Shown here: one piece after another, positions 1 to 7,733 of the stretch | Layout: every line of letters begins with the position of its first letter | Position numbering within the stretch: the first letter of the stretch is position 1 | Made by a program: the position numbers and the translations under genes | Source of the DNA: Desulfovibrio sp. | GTDB taxonomy: Bacteria > Desulfobacterota > Desulfovibrionia > Desulfovibrionales > Desulfovibrionaceae | Reading direction: 5' to 3' | Length of the DNA: 16,283 nucleotides | Assembly (NCBI GenBank): GCA_031281815.1 | Contig: JAITEY010000165.1 | Span: 1-16,283, forward strand | The notes under the pieces: generated by a model | What the model was told of the DNA's origin: nothing | What the model saw: only the letters and a program-made list of their open reading frames with translations | The model's database searches: none

Positions 1-983
1 ATCTCCGTCTGCTTATACAAAGCGCGTGCCAGTTCTTTATTTTCTCGGATCGGCACCCCGTGTTGTCGCGCAACCTCCTTGATTTTCTCGGCAACTTTGT
101 CGACGCCCATGGCGACGACAACCGGGGCGGGGGCTTCGGCGGCGTTATAGCGCAGGGCCACGGCGATATGCGTCGGGTTGGTGATGACCACGTCCGCCTT
201 GGGTACCTCCTTCAACATGCGCCTCCGGGACATTTGCAGCATTTTGCTCTTCATGGCGGCCTTGATTGTTTCGTCGCCTTCAGCCTGCTTGCGCTCGTCT
301 TTTACCTCGTCTTTGCTCATTTTGAGGTTTTCCGCGTACTGCCGGCGGGTATACCAGAGGTCGACGGCCGCGATGATCAGCATGGGAATCAGGGCATAGG
401 TTACCATTTTATAGCTGATTTCCAAGATGTAGGCAGCCGTGCCGGCCGCGTCCGTGTAGTACAGGCCGGCAAAATTCTCCATTTCATCCCTGACGGCCAG
501 CACCGGCGCGAGGCCGATGAACAGGGCCTGCAACAGGCTTTTCAGCAGGCGGACCAGCGTGTCCGGCGAAATGAACATGCGTTTCAGGCCGGCGAAGAGG
601 TTGAAGCGTTCGAGTTTGAAGGAGAACACTTTGGTGGTCCAGAGCTTGCCCACTTGGACGCGCAGGGAAATATAGACCAGCAGCCCGACGAAGAGTACGG
701 CGGGCAGGGTCGTTTTGGCCAGTGCCAGCGTGAGATACAGGCCCAGTTCATACAGGGAGGCCTCGCCCATACTGATATAGGAGAAGGAGGAACCCAGAAA
801 ATGCCGAAACAGACGCAGAAATTCCCCGGCCATGTAGTTGATGCAGATGCTCAACGCAATCAGCCCGGCCAGGATGGACACCACCTTGGTGACTTCCTGG
901 GATTTGGCGACATTGCCTTCATCCCGCGCTTTGCTGATGCGTTTCGGTGTTGCCGCTTCGGTTTTTGACGGGTCGCGCGCCAT
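1..983 (-). CDS. flhB: Flagellar biosynthesis protein FlhB (partial, C-terminus beyond window edge)
   Basis: FlhB is the inner-membrane, substrate-specificity switch protein of the flagellar type III export apparatus. The reading frame is open from the ATG at 983 to the window edge (327 codons). The N-terminus (MARDPSKTEAATPKRISKAR) is the usual FlhB lead-in, rich in T-P-K-R. It is followed by hydrophobic membrane segments and the family block NLFAGLKRMFISPDTL. The autocleavage motif NPTH has its Asn codon at 179-177, residue 269, the same number as in E. coli FlhB. The conserved cytoplasmic stretch VVVAMGVDKVAAKIKEVA follows. An SD-like GGAGG lies about 5 nt before the ATG. The start is 12 nt after the fliR stop, so the two are almost certainly co-transcribed, and flhA may follow beyond the edge. 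Only the last few tens of residues are missing. The identification is secure. Confidence 0.96.
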   Translation of the reverse strand, partial: MARDPSKTEAATPKRISKARDEGNVAKSQEVTKVVSILAGLIALSICINYMAGEFLRLFRHFLGSSFSYISMGEASLYELGLYLTLALAKTTLPAVLFVGLLVYISLRVQVGKLWTTKVFSFKLERFNLFAGLKRMFISPDTLVRLLKSLLQALFIGLAPVLAVRDEMENFAGLYYTDAAGTAAYILEISYKMVTYALIPMLIIAAVDLWYTRRQYAENLKMSKDEVKDERKQAEGDETIKAAMKSKMLQMSRRRMLKEVPKADVVITNPTHIAVALRYNAAEAPAPVVVAMGVDKVAEKIKEVARQHGVPIRENKELARALYKQTE

Positions 984-995
984 GCCGCCCTCCGC

Positions 996-1775
996 TCAGC
1001 GCGCCGCGTTCATCAGGCGGTTGAACATGGGGCCGAGATCCAGGATCAGGTCTTCCATACGCTGCGACATAATCGTGAACAGAATGCCCATGAAAAAAAA
1101 ACCGACGGCAATCTTGAGCGGAAAACCCATGGTGAGCAGGTTCATCTGCGGCGCGGCCCGTCCCATGAGCGCCAGGGCCAGTTCGGCAGTGAACAGGGCG
1201 ACTATGGCGGGCGCGGCTATCTTGACCGCCAGGGAGAACATCCCTCCCGAAAGCGCGAGTATATCCCCGGTCAGGGCCGGGCGCGGCGTCATGCCGCCCG
1301 GCGGCATGAGCCGAAAGGATTCGGCCAAGGCGCGCAGCAGGTACAGATGCCCGTCCAACGCCAGAAAAATGATCAGGGCCACGGTATACAACAAATGCGA
1401 CGTGATGCTCACCTGGGCGCCGGACGAAGGGTCGGCCAGCGTAACCATCGTGAACCCCATCTGAAAGCCTATGATTTCGCCCCCTGTCTGGATAGCCGCG
1501 AAAATGAAATACACGCACAGGCCGAGGGTGAGCCCGAGCAGGGCCTCGGCCAGAATCATGGTGACCAGTCCGGCCGGATGCGCCGGAAAAAGTTCGCCGG
1601 GAAAAGACAGGTGCGGCCACAGGGCCATACTCAGCACCAGGCACAGGGCCGCCTTGACCTGTGTCGGAATGTACTCGCCGCCGTAAAAAGGCAGCATGAA
1701 CAGCACCAGGCTCACCCGCATCAGGGTCAGCAGAAAGCTTGCGGCGCTCGCGGCGTTGAAGGAAAAGAGGTCCAT
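996..1775 (-). CDS. fliR: Flagellar biosynthetic protein FliR
   Basis: FliR is an integral membrane component of the FliPQR export gate, where it works with FlhA and FlhB. From the ATG at 1775 the protein has 259 residues, the usual family length, and is mostly hydrophobic. Typical FliR blocks are visible: a start that runs straight into membrane sequence (MDLFSFNAASAASFLLTLMR), FYGGEYIPTQVKAAL, the GGEIIGFQMGFTMVTLADPSS segment with its conserved G-F-Q-M-G, and MNLLTMGFPLKIAVGFF. The frame stays open for 69 codons upstream, but that stretch does not look like FliR and runs into the pheA-like gene, so I chose this start. A GGGGAGG sequence sits 2 nt before the ATG, which is an unusually short spacing. 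The gene lies 37 nt after the pheA-like stop and 12 nt before flhB, consistent with one transcript. Confidence 0.95.
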   Translation of the reverse strand: MDLFSFNAASAASFLLTLMRVSLVLFMLPFYGGEYIPTQVKAALCLVLSMALWPHLSFPGELFPAHPAGLVTMILAEALLGLTLGLCVYFIFAAIQTGGEIIGFQMGFTMVTLADPSSGAQVSITSHLLYTVALIIFLALDGHLYLLRALAESFRLMPPGGMTPRPALTGDILALSGGMFSLAVKIAAPAIVALFTAELALALMGRAAPQMNLLTMGFPLKIAVGFFFMGILFTIMSQRMEDLILDLGPMFNRLMNAAR

Positions 1776-1812
1776 GGCCTCCCCATGCAAAATCCGCGCC
1801 TTTCCCGCGGGA

Positions 1813-2925
1813 TTACTTGTCTCCCGCCGGATAGCTTCCGAGAATTTTGAAGGTGCGGCAGCGTACGGCAGCCCTGTCGGCGACCCCCGCGCAGCGCGGC
1901 TGCGCAAGGTCCGCGGCGATGTCCGCAAGGTAGGCGCGTTGCGCGGGATCTTCCCGCAGGGTACAGGACGCGGTGACGGCAATGTCCGCGTCCAGGCCGG
2001 CGAAACAGTGCAGCACCCTGCTCAGGTCTTCCGCTTTATTGCCCGTTGTGAACAGCAGCGTGCTTTTGCCGGCGCCCGGCCCGGCCGGGCCGGGCGCGCC
2101 TATGACGAAGAAACGGGCGCGGCCCCCGCTTTCGCTTTCAAAACCCGGTTCCAGCAAGGGCAAAGGAAAGAGCAATTCCGGGTCGTGCGGCGGGGCATGC
2201 GGCGTCAGCGCCGCCGCGCGCTCCGTCCCCTCGGCCCAGTTCACGGCCTCGATATGGTTTTCAACGGGCACGATGCGTATGCCGGGCAGGCGTTTCTGCA
2301 GGGTCGTCCAGCAACTCGCCAGAGCGCGCGGATGGGCGAAAATGCTGTGTACCGAGGACAGGGATTGCTCCCCGGAGAGCAGGCAATAGCCCGGACGGCA
2401 GTGGATCTCGGCTTTTATTCTCAGGTCGTGCGCCAGGAAAAGTTCCGCGATGCGCGGCGTCACCCCTTCCATGCTGTTTTCGACGGGCACGATGCCGATG
2501 TCCGCCTCGCCCGAGGCGACGGCCCGAAACACCGCATCAGGGCTTTCCAAGGGCCGGTATGCGGCGGATGACCCAAGCAGTTCGCGCGCGGCGATATGCG
2601 CAAAATCCCCGTACAGTCCCTCACGGGTATCGGAAAAGGCCGCGCGGCGCGGCGCGCGCAGGGAGCGCGCCGAAGACAGAATCTCCCGGTAGATGATGCG
2701 GAAATGCTCCTCGGGCAGGGGACCGGGGACGGAACTCCAGAGTTCGGCGACCCTGACCGCGCTTTCCTGCGGATTTTCGACTCCTCCTGCTTCGCCCAGA
2801 GAAAGACTCAACCCCGCCCGACGCTGCAAAAGTTCCAGCAACTGCCGGTCCGTTTCCTCCAGTCGTTCCCGCAACGTCTTCCCGCACCCGGCGGAGCTTC
2901 CCGTGTCTTCACCACCATCGCTCAT
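1813..2925 (-). CDS. PheA-like P-protein (AroQ chorismate mutase / prephenate dehydratase / ACT), catalytic residues apparently lost
   Basis: This 370-residue protein has the length and domain order of a bifunctional P-protein: an AroQ-type helical domain at about 18-92, a prephenate dehydratase-like domain at 95-275 and an ACT-like region at 288-365. Family landmarks include GIVPVENSMEG (144-154) and FAHPRALASC (196-205). By eye, key residues are missing. The catalytic Lys of the mutase (E. coli K39) aligns with Gly47, and the R51/E52 pair aligns with E54/S55. The dehydratase G-P-x-G-S/T-Y/F-S loop is replaced by SDTREGLYGDFA. The catalytic Thr of the T-R-F motif is Ala270 (R-A-R-F). The ACT motifs GALxxxL and ESRP are not recognisable. 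The start at 2925 follows GGGAG with a good spacing. The gene diverges from aroA and lies upstream of fliR. It could be a pseudoenzyme, a regulator or a very divergent PheA, so I give no gene symbol. Confidence 0.8.
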   Translation of the reverse strand: MSDGGEDTGSSAGCGKTLRERLEETDRQLLELLQRRAGLSLSLGEAGGVENPQESAVRVAELWSSVPGPLPEEHFRIIYREILSSARSLRAPRRAAFSDTREGLYGDFAHIAARELLGSSAAYRPLESPDAVFRAVASGEADIGIVPVENSMEGVTPRIAELFLAHDLRIKAEIHCRPGYCLLSGEQSLSSVHSIFAHPRALASCWTTLQKRLPGIRIVPVENHIEAVNWAEGTERAAALTPHAPPHDPELLFPLPLLEPGFESESGGRARFFVIGAPGPAGPGAGKSTLLFTTGNKAEDLSRVLHCFAGLDADIAVTASCTLREDPAQRAYLADIAADLAQPRCAGVADRAAVRCRTFKILGSYPAGDK

Positions 2926-3237
2926 GATCTTCTCCCAAAAGGCATAGTGTCGCGTCAAGCGACCATAGCCGCAACCCCGTCAGGCTGCGTGAGCAAGCCG
3001 GAAACCGCGCTTTCCGGCGAAACTGCCTTCGCGCCGAGACCGCCGGGGCGAGGCGCGATATCTCAACAGTGCTGTGATGCCGATTTTGAGCGGGAGCGGC
3101 AAGATGCAATTCAGCAAAAAACATGCTATGTCGTCCCTGCGGCAGTCGGCGGCGCCTCCGGCGCATCTGTCGCGCCCTTGTACTATCTGTAATATCCGCA
3201 ATAGGCAAATGAAACAATACCGAGCGGGGTCCGCTGT
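2926..3237. other. 312-bp divergent intergenic region between the pheA-like gene and aroA
   Basis: This gap separates two divergent starts and must hold the promoters of both genes. I see no convincing coding sequence in it. It contains an inverted repeat with 8-bp arms (GCCGGAAA / TTTCCGGC, 2997-3018), a short hairpin GCGCC-TCC-GGCGC (3152-3164) and a 5-bp inverted repeat GTCGC / GCGAC (2949-2963) close to the pheA-like ribosome binding site. No run of T follows any of these on the relevant strand, and I saw no phenylalanine-rich leader peptide, so classical attenuation is not supported. No strong -35/-10 pair was found. The part next to aroA (3180-3220) is locally AT-rich and is the likeliest promoter position for aroA. 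Confidence 0.5.
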
Positions 3238-4785
3238 ATGGAATGCTCCGGCGCTCCTGTGGAGATACAGGCTCCTCCTTCAAAATCCCTGAGCCATCGC
3301 GCGCTTACGGCTGCTGCCTTGGCGGAGGGCGTTTCGGTCATCCGCGGTCTCTCGGAGAGCGACGACGTGACGCGCACGCGCGAGGCCCTGGCCGCGGCCG
3401 GAGCGGCATGCGCGCGCGGCGCGGACGGTGTTTGGGAGGTCCGGGGCACGGCCGGTCCCCTGCGCGGCGACGGGGACCGGGTTGTGGTGCTCGACGCAGG
3501 CGAATCCGGCACGTCCTGCAGGCTGTTGAGCGCGGTGGCCGCGGCCGGCCGGGGGCGCTTTCTCGTGCGGGGCGAGGGACGCATGGACAAGCGGCCCATG
3601 GGCGCGCTGACCGCCGTCCTGGAACGTCTGGGCGCGCGTTGTGAATTTTACGGCGAGCGGGGGCACACGCCGTTCCTGCTTGTCGCCTCCGGCCTGGAAG
3701 CGCCGCCGGCCGGGACGGAAGAGGCGCGGGGCGCGTCCGGGGGGTGCCCGGAAGCGGCAGGCGGAGCCCGCGCCGGACGCGAGCCCGCTGTTACGGCGGT
3801 GGACTGCGCCGAGACCGGGCAGTATCTTTCCGGCCTGTTGCTCGCCGCGCCGTTAAGCCGCACGGGGCTGCGCCTGCGGTCCGCTTCCCGGCATATCGCC
3901 TCGTTGCCGTATATCGGGCTGACGCTGGAAGTGATGGCCGCTTTCGGGGCGGATTTCCGTATAGAAAGACTTCCTGCCCGTGGCGCGGCGAGCCGCCGCG
4001 TGGAATCGGCGGAGGCCGTCGCCGCCCGGCCGAACGGCGCGGAGGGCACCCTCTTCAGTATGCCGGCGGGGCGCGTGGAGCCGGCCGGACTGGCGGAGGC
4101 CGTCGCCGCCTGCCCGAACGGCGCGGAGGATATTCTTTTCGCCGTGCCGGCGGGCCGGTACAGGGCGGCGGAGTACAACGTGGAAGGCGACTGGAGCGGG
4201 GCTTCCTACTTTTTGGCCGCCGGCGCCGTGGGCTCGCGCGCCGTGCGCGTCGCCGGCCTGAACCCGCACAGCCTGCAGGGCGACGCGGTGTTCCTGCGCC
4301 TGCTGGAGAACATGGGCGCCCGAACGGCGCGGGATGCCGGCGGAGTGACGGTTTTTCCTTCCCGGCTCAAGGGGATACGGGTGGATGTGGGCGACTGCCC
4401 GGATTTGGCGCCGACCCTTGCCGCCCTCGCCGCCCACGCGTCCGGTCCGACCATACTGACCAACGCAGCCAACCTGAGATTCAAGGAGAGCGACCGCATC
4501 GCCGCCCCGGCCGGTGAATTGCCCAAGGTCGGCTGCGCTGTAACAGTCACGGACGACGGAATGGTCATTGTCCCGCCCGAGGGCGGTCCCCGCCGGCCGG
4601 GCGGGGACGTCGTGTTTTCCGCATACAACGATCACCGCATGGCCATGAGTCTGGCCTTGCTCGGCTTGCCGGGCCGGGGAGGGAAAGGCTTTGCCGTCCG
4701 TTCGGACAATCCCGGCTGCGTGGCGAAATCCTTTCCCAACTTCTGGGAATGCTGGGAACGGCTCGGCGTCGCACCATGCTTATAG
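3238..4785 (+). CDS. aroA: 3-phosphoshikimate 1-carboxyvinyltransferase (EPSP synthase), enlarged by insertions
   Basis: EPSP synthase joins phosphoenolpyruvate to shikimate-3-phosphate, the sixth step of the shikimate pathway, in the cytoplasm. Signature motifs are present in order: PPSKSLSHRA (K16, S17, R21), DAGESGTSCRLL, RMDKRPMGAL, AETGQYLSGLLLAAPL, VEGDWSGASYFLAAG, DCPDLAPTLAALAA (D389), NLRFKESDRIAA (412-423), AYNDHRMAMSLAL and NPGCVAKSFPNFW. The position usually Asn in the GNSGT-type motif is Glu here. The protein has 515 residues against about 430 for the family. The excess is a Gly/Ala/Glu-rich insert at about 160-185 and a 28-residue tandem duplication at 258-313. The start is fixed by an in-frame TAG at 3202-3204 with no other start codon between. 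The upstream SD is weak (GAGCGGGG). The gene is convergent with the chemoreceptor, and its end overlaps a stub ORF. Confidence 0.95.
   Translation: MECSGAPVEIQAPPSKSLSHRALTAAALAEGVSVIRGLSESDDVTRTREALAAAGAACARGADGVWEVRGTAGPLRGDGDRVVVLDAGESGTSCRLLSAVAAAGRGRFLVRGEGRMDKRPMGALTAVLERLGARCEFYGERGHTPFLLVASGLEAPPAGTEEARGASGGCPEAAGGARAGREPAVTAVDCAETGQYLSGLLLAAPLSRTGLRLRSASRHIASLPYIGLTLEVMAAFGADFRIERLPARGAASRRVESAEAVAARPNGAEGTLFSMPAGRVEPAGLAEAVAACPNGAEDILFAVPAGRYRAAEYNVEGDWSGASYFLAAGAVGSRAVRVAGLNPHSLQGDAVFLRLLENMGARTARDAGGVTVFPSRLKGIRVDVGDCPDLAPTLAALAAHASGPTILTNAANLRFKESDRIAAPAGELPKVGCAVTVTDDGMVIVPPEGGPRRPGGDVVFSAYNDHRMAMSLALLGLPGRGGKGFAVRSDNPGCVAKSFPNFWECWERLGVAPCL
4009..4176 (+). repeat. 84-bp in-frame tandem duplication inside aroA
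   Basis: Two imperfect copies of 84 bp (28 codons) lie head to tail at 4009-4092 and 4093-4176. Both begin with GCGGAGGCCGTCGCCGCC and encode A-E-A-V-A-A-x-P-N-G-A-E, followed by x-x-L-F-x-x-P-A-G-R. The second copy runs into the normal EPSP synthase stretch ending in VEGDWSGASYF, so the first copy is the extra one. The period is an exact multiple of three, so the frame is preserved. Copies differ most in their last third. Confidence 0.9.
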
Positions 4786-4823
4786 ACCTGCATGCCCACG
4801 AATATCTGTATTCCGCGTACTAA
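4776..4823 (+). pseudogene. 15-codon stub resembling the N-terminus of a PHP-domain protein
   Basis: An ATG lies inside the last codons of aroA (CCATGCTTATAG, a typical translational-coupling overlap). It reads MLIDLHAHEYLYSAY and then stops with TAA at 4821-4823. MLIDLHxH followed by a Y-S pair is the usual beginning of PHP-family metal-dependent phosphoesterases, whose H-x-H binds metal. No continuation was found: the sequence runs directly into the 3' end of the chemoreceptor gene on the other strand. My reading is that a gene formerly coupled to aroA was cut off by a rearrangement with its breakpoint near 4815. The match is only 13-15 residues, so chance is possible. Confidence 0.4.
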
Positions 4824-7234
4824 TGCTTCAGCTGATCCATAACCCGATTCAGTTCCTGCGCTGTTTGCGACAATTCCTGGACAGCGGCTGATGACTGCAT
4901 CATGCCGCTTGATGTCTCGTTGACGATACGGTTGATTTCCTCAATGGACCTGTTGATTTCTTCCGAAGTCGCGCTTTGCTCTTCCGCTGCCGTGGCTATG
5001 GATTCCACAACGGAAGAGTTGGCCGTCGCCAACTCCACGATTTCTTTAAGCGCTTCACCCGAAGCATCGGCCAGCCCCGTGGCTTCACCTATGTTGCTCA
5101 CCGCCGAACCGACTTCATGAATATTGGTCTTTGTCGATTGCTGGATGGCGTTGATGCTGGCGCCGACTTCCTGGGTGGCCGACATGGTTTTTTCCGCCAG
5201 CTTGCGCACTTCGTCGGCCACTACAGCAAAACCGCGGCCGGCTTCACCGGCCCGCGCCGCTTCTATGGCGGCGTTCAACGCCAGAAGGTTGGTCTGGTCC
5301 GCAATGTCGGAGATGACGTTCATCACTCCGCCGATGCTCTCGGCCTGGGCGCCGAGTTCTTTCATATTGTCCTGCAGCGTTGTCGCCACGCTGTTGACGT
5401 TGTTGATGGCTTTCACAACCCGGTTGACGAGTTCGGCGCCGTTTCCGGCCTTGTCGCGCGTAAGGCTGCTCTGTTCCGAGGCGCGGCCGGCGTTGCGCGC
5501 CACTTCCAGCACCGTGGAGTTCATCTCGCTCATGGCGCTCGCCGTCTGCTCGACGCGCCCGCGTTGGGCTTCCGCTCCCCGCGACACTTCCTCGACCTGC
5601 GCCGAGAGTTCTTCCGCCGCCGCGGCCACGCGGCCTGCAATGCTCGACGCCTGATCCGCCACAGCCAGTATGGTGCGCGCGGTCGCTTTTATTGCCGTCA
5701 GGTCCGAGATGAGCAGCAACACGGCCGTGAGGGTGTTGTCTTTATCCAGTATGGGAAGCGCGGAATAGGCAATGTCCATTTCCTTGCCGCGCGGCCTGCA
5801 GCGCGTTTCCGCCGCGGCCGGCCTCCTGGATTCGATGGCCTTGCGCAACGCATCGCCCGGCGTGTCGGTATCCTCACGGTTGAAAAGCTGCCTGCACGCT
5901 TTGCCGACCCCGTCGGCGCCCGCGATCTCCATGGCTTGCCGGTTCAGGTACTCGGCCTTGGTCTCCTTGTTCATCAGGACTACCGGCGTCGGTATATTGT
6001 CGATAATGCCGCGCAAATTGCTCACGACGGCATTTGTTCCATTGATCAGGGTAGCAAAGCTGCCTTTAAAACGCGCAGCCTCAGCCTGACTTTGCAATTT
6101 TCCGTATTGGATATCGTGGGCCAAATTTTTATACGTATCCAGAATATCATTCAGGACATTCGGTATGGTGCGCATGGCATCAACCAATGTGCCTATTTCT
6201 CCTTTTTCCTTGATGAGGACGTTATATTCGAAGTCGCCTTCGGCTATGGCCCCGGCGTAGGCAGCAACCTTGTGCAATACGGCAATCAGCTTGGCAATAA
6301 TAAACGCGGCAAAGAGCACGCCGACGAGAAGGCCGACAGCCGAAGAAACAAGCATGAAAACCAGAGCACCGTTGTTGGAAGCGATAATCGCGGCTTGCGT
6401 TTTGTTTTGACTCGCGACGGCGGACTGATTCAACGCGCGACTGACCTCTTCCAGCTCGGCATCCCATCCGTACGCCTCCTGCAATATCGTCTCGGCACGA
6501 ATAACCTGCTGCCGGTTTTTTTGGTATGCGCCGACTGCAGCGTCGTAACGGGCCTTGTATTCCGAAAAGATGCGCCGACCTTCATCAGTGCTGAGCGATG
6601 CGCTGAATTGATCGTTTAACGTTTTCCCTTGCTCCAGAAGCGTGTCGACCGCTGCGGCATTCGCTTCAACAGCTTGCTCGCGGAAATTGCCGACAGCCGC
6701 ATCCAGGTTGGCAATCATACGCCATATAGCGTTGGTCTGGCGGAGCAGGCCGATATTATTCACTTGAACCGCAAGATCGCCGACCTCGCCGAGATACTTT
6801 TCCGCAGCTTTGAAACTCGGACGAATGACCTGCAGGTAGTCGTTATACCAAGGCCCAAATACATTCCCCATCTTCCTGAGTTCTTCCACATACATCTGCA
6901 GACGCGTTGACGCCTGATTCATCAGCTTCTTTTGTTCAGGCTCGTCAATGTATTCCAAACTTTGTCTGGCAACTTCAAACGCTTTTCGTTGAGCGTTTAC
7001 AGAGCGGTCCATATCCGCGGCATCCGACAAACGCATAAATTTTTCCAAATAATAAGCTGATGTATTTATTCCTCCTTCTATATCGCTGGTATCTACATTG
7101 AGTCGCGCAACATTAACATAGTCAAGAAACAATGCTGACGCTTTGTTCAGACCGCTGTAGCTGATGATCGAGACAACGGTCAGGATGATTATCATGACGA
7201 TAAATCCTGAAATAATTCTGATCTTGGTGCTCAT
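4820..7234 (-). CDS. Methyl-accepting chemotaxis protein with helical periplasmic sensor, HAMP and PAS
   Basis: This is an 804-residue transmembrane chemoreceptor that would signal to CheA/CheW. A first membrane helix (about 7-28) and a second (about 290-318) bracket a periplasmic domain of roughly 260 residues. That domain is predicted all-helical, perhaps of the helical-bimodular type. A HAMP linker follows (about 319-370), then a PAS-like domain (about 405-515, with IIDNIPTPVVLMNKETKAEYLN). The signalling coiled coil has the near-invariant hairpin tip at 644-672 (ADQTNLLALNAAIEAARAGE, then GRGFAVVADEVRKLAE). No C-terminal CheR-tethering pentapeptide is seen; the protein ends VMDQLKH. I chose the start at 7234 because GAGGGG lies 8 nt upstream and the membrane helix begins at once. 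The open frame continues upstream without sense. The ligand is unknown. The first half of the gene is visibly less GC-rich than its neighbours. Confidence 0.94.
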   Translation of the reverse strand: MSTKIRIISGFIVMIIILTVVSIISYSGLNKASALFLDYVNVARLNVDTSDIEGGINTSAYYLEKFMRLSDAADMDRSVNAQRKAFEVARQSLEYIDEPEQKKLMNQASTRLQMYVEELRKMGNVFGPWYNDYLQVIRPSFKAAEKYLGEVGDLAVQVNNIGLLRQTNAIWRMIANLDAAVGNFREQAVEANAAAVDTLLEQGKTLNDQFSASLSTDEGRRIFSEYKARYDAAVGAYQKNRQQVIRAETILQEAYGWDAELEEVSRALNQSAVASQNKTQAAIIASNNGALVFMLVSSAVGLLVGVLFAAFIIAKLIAVLHKVAAYAGAIAEGDFEYNVLIKEKGEIGTLVDAMRTIPNVLNDILDTYKNLAHDIQYGKLQSQAEAARFKGSFATLINGTNAVVSNLRGIIDNIPTPVVLMNKETKAEYLNRQAMEIAGADGVGKACRQLFNREDTDTPGDALRKAIESRRPAAAETRCRPRGKEMDIAYSALPILDKDNTLTAVLLLISDLTAIKATARTILAVADQASSIAGRVAAAAEELSAQVEEVSRGAEAQRGRVEQTASAMSEMNSTVLEVARNAGRASEQSSLTRDKAGNGAELVNRVVKAINNVNSVATTLQDNMKELGAQAESIGGVMNVISDIADQTNLLALNAAIEAARAGEAGRGFAVVADEVRKLAEKTMSATQEVGASINAIQQSTKTNIHEVGSAVSNIGEATGLADASGEALKEIVELATANSSVVESIATAAEEQSATSEEINRSIEEINRIVNETSSGMMQSSAAVQELSQTAQELNRVMDQLKH

Positions 7235-7259
7235 CGTTCTTACCCCTCGGCGCGATTGA

Positions 7260-7511
7260 ATGTTTGGTGCCGCTGTCTTTATCCACGGCCCACGGCGCGG
7301 CATGATTGTCGAGCGCTTCGGCGACGGCATAGCGCATGCGCATGCTTTTGTCAAGGTAACGCTGTGTTGCCTTTGATGCGGTAAACAAAGCGGCCTGCGC
7401 AGTTTCGTTATTATAATCTGTAAGAACATAGTAATAGATAGTGCAATATTCTGTAATCATGATAATAATTACCGTATCTACGCGCAGCAGCAGTTTTCTG
7501 AAAATTCTCAC
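7260..7511 (-). pseudogene. Probable N-terminal remnant of a second membrane sensor/chemoreceptor
   Basis: Upstream of the chemoreceptor, in another frame, a GTG at 7511 opens about 84 codons that look like a sensor N-terminus. A basic MRIFRKLLLR is followed by a membrane helix (VDTVIIIMITEYCTIYYYVL), then an amphipathic stretch NETAQAALFTASKATQRYLD with MRYAVAEAL. That layout is common just after the first membrane helix of Cache-type chemoreceptors and kinases. The frame then drifts into the start of the intact chemoreceptor and ends within it as meaningless sequence, with no periplasmic domain. No clear SD precedes the GTG. I infer a truncated gene left by deletion or recombination. It could also be a fortuitous open frame in an AT-rich leader. 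Confidence 0.35.
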
Positions 7512-7733
7512 TGTATAGTACTTTACGGATTAATCTTTCTAACTTTGAACTATATACTACACTACTGTTCCATCCTGCTTTTATACTTTATCGTCAACAG
7601 CAAGCGTGTTGAGAAGAGCCTCCGTTTCTACCATGTATTCGCGGGGACACGCTATATTGTAGACAACGGAGATATTTTTCGTAAGAACGTCTTGCGCGGT
7701 CAGGGCAATTTTCTATCTATCCGTTGAAGCGTT
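7512..7733. other. AT-rich intergenic region without recognised genes
   Basis: This 222-bp stretch lies between the sensor remnant and the small ORF below the TRAP permease. It is conspicuously AT-rich compared with the GC-rich surroundings. A 60-codon open frame on the plus strand (7545-7727) has no ribosome binding site and no recognisable protein character, so I do not call it. The promoter for the chemoreceptor side is probably here, but no hexamer pair is convincing. Confidence 0.4.

Noticed and set aside
60..968. Long plus-strand open frame of 302 codons opposite flhB
   Set aside because: It is the antisense shadow of flhB, with His/Gln/Gly-rich composition and no recognisable domain; the minus-strand frame encodes a clear FlhB.
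1776..1982. Longer FliR start 69 codons upstream
   Set aside because: The extension overlaps the end of the pheA-like gene, is Arg/Pro-rich and not FliR-like; the ATG at 1775 gives the normal family length.
2926..3237. Phenylalanine-type attenuator upstream of the pheA-like gene
   Set aside because: A strong inverted repeat exists at 2997-3018, but there is no T tract after it and no leader peptide with clustered Phe codons.
4976..6619. 547-codon plus-strand open frame opposite the chemoreceptor
   Set aside because: Antisense to the chemoreceptor signalling domain, with no ribosome binding site and no family resemblance.
7235..7429. 65-residue N-terminal extension of the chemoreceptor
   Set aside because: It places unrelated sequence before the first membrane helix, whereas the ATG at 7234 has a good SD and starts directly at the helix.
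7545..7727. 60-codon plus-strand open frame in the AT-rich gap with a hydrophobic start
   Set aside because: No ribosome binding site, no recognisable sequence, and hydrophobic residues are expected by chance in AT-rich DNA.
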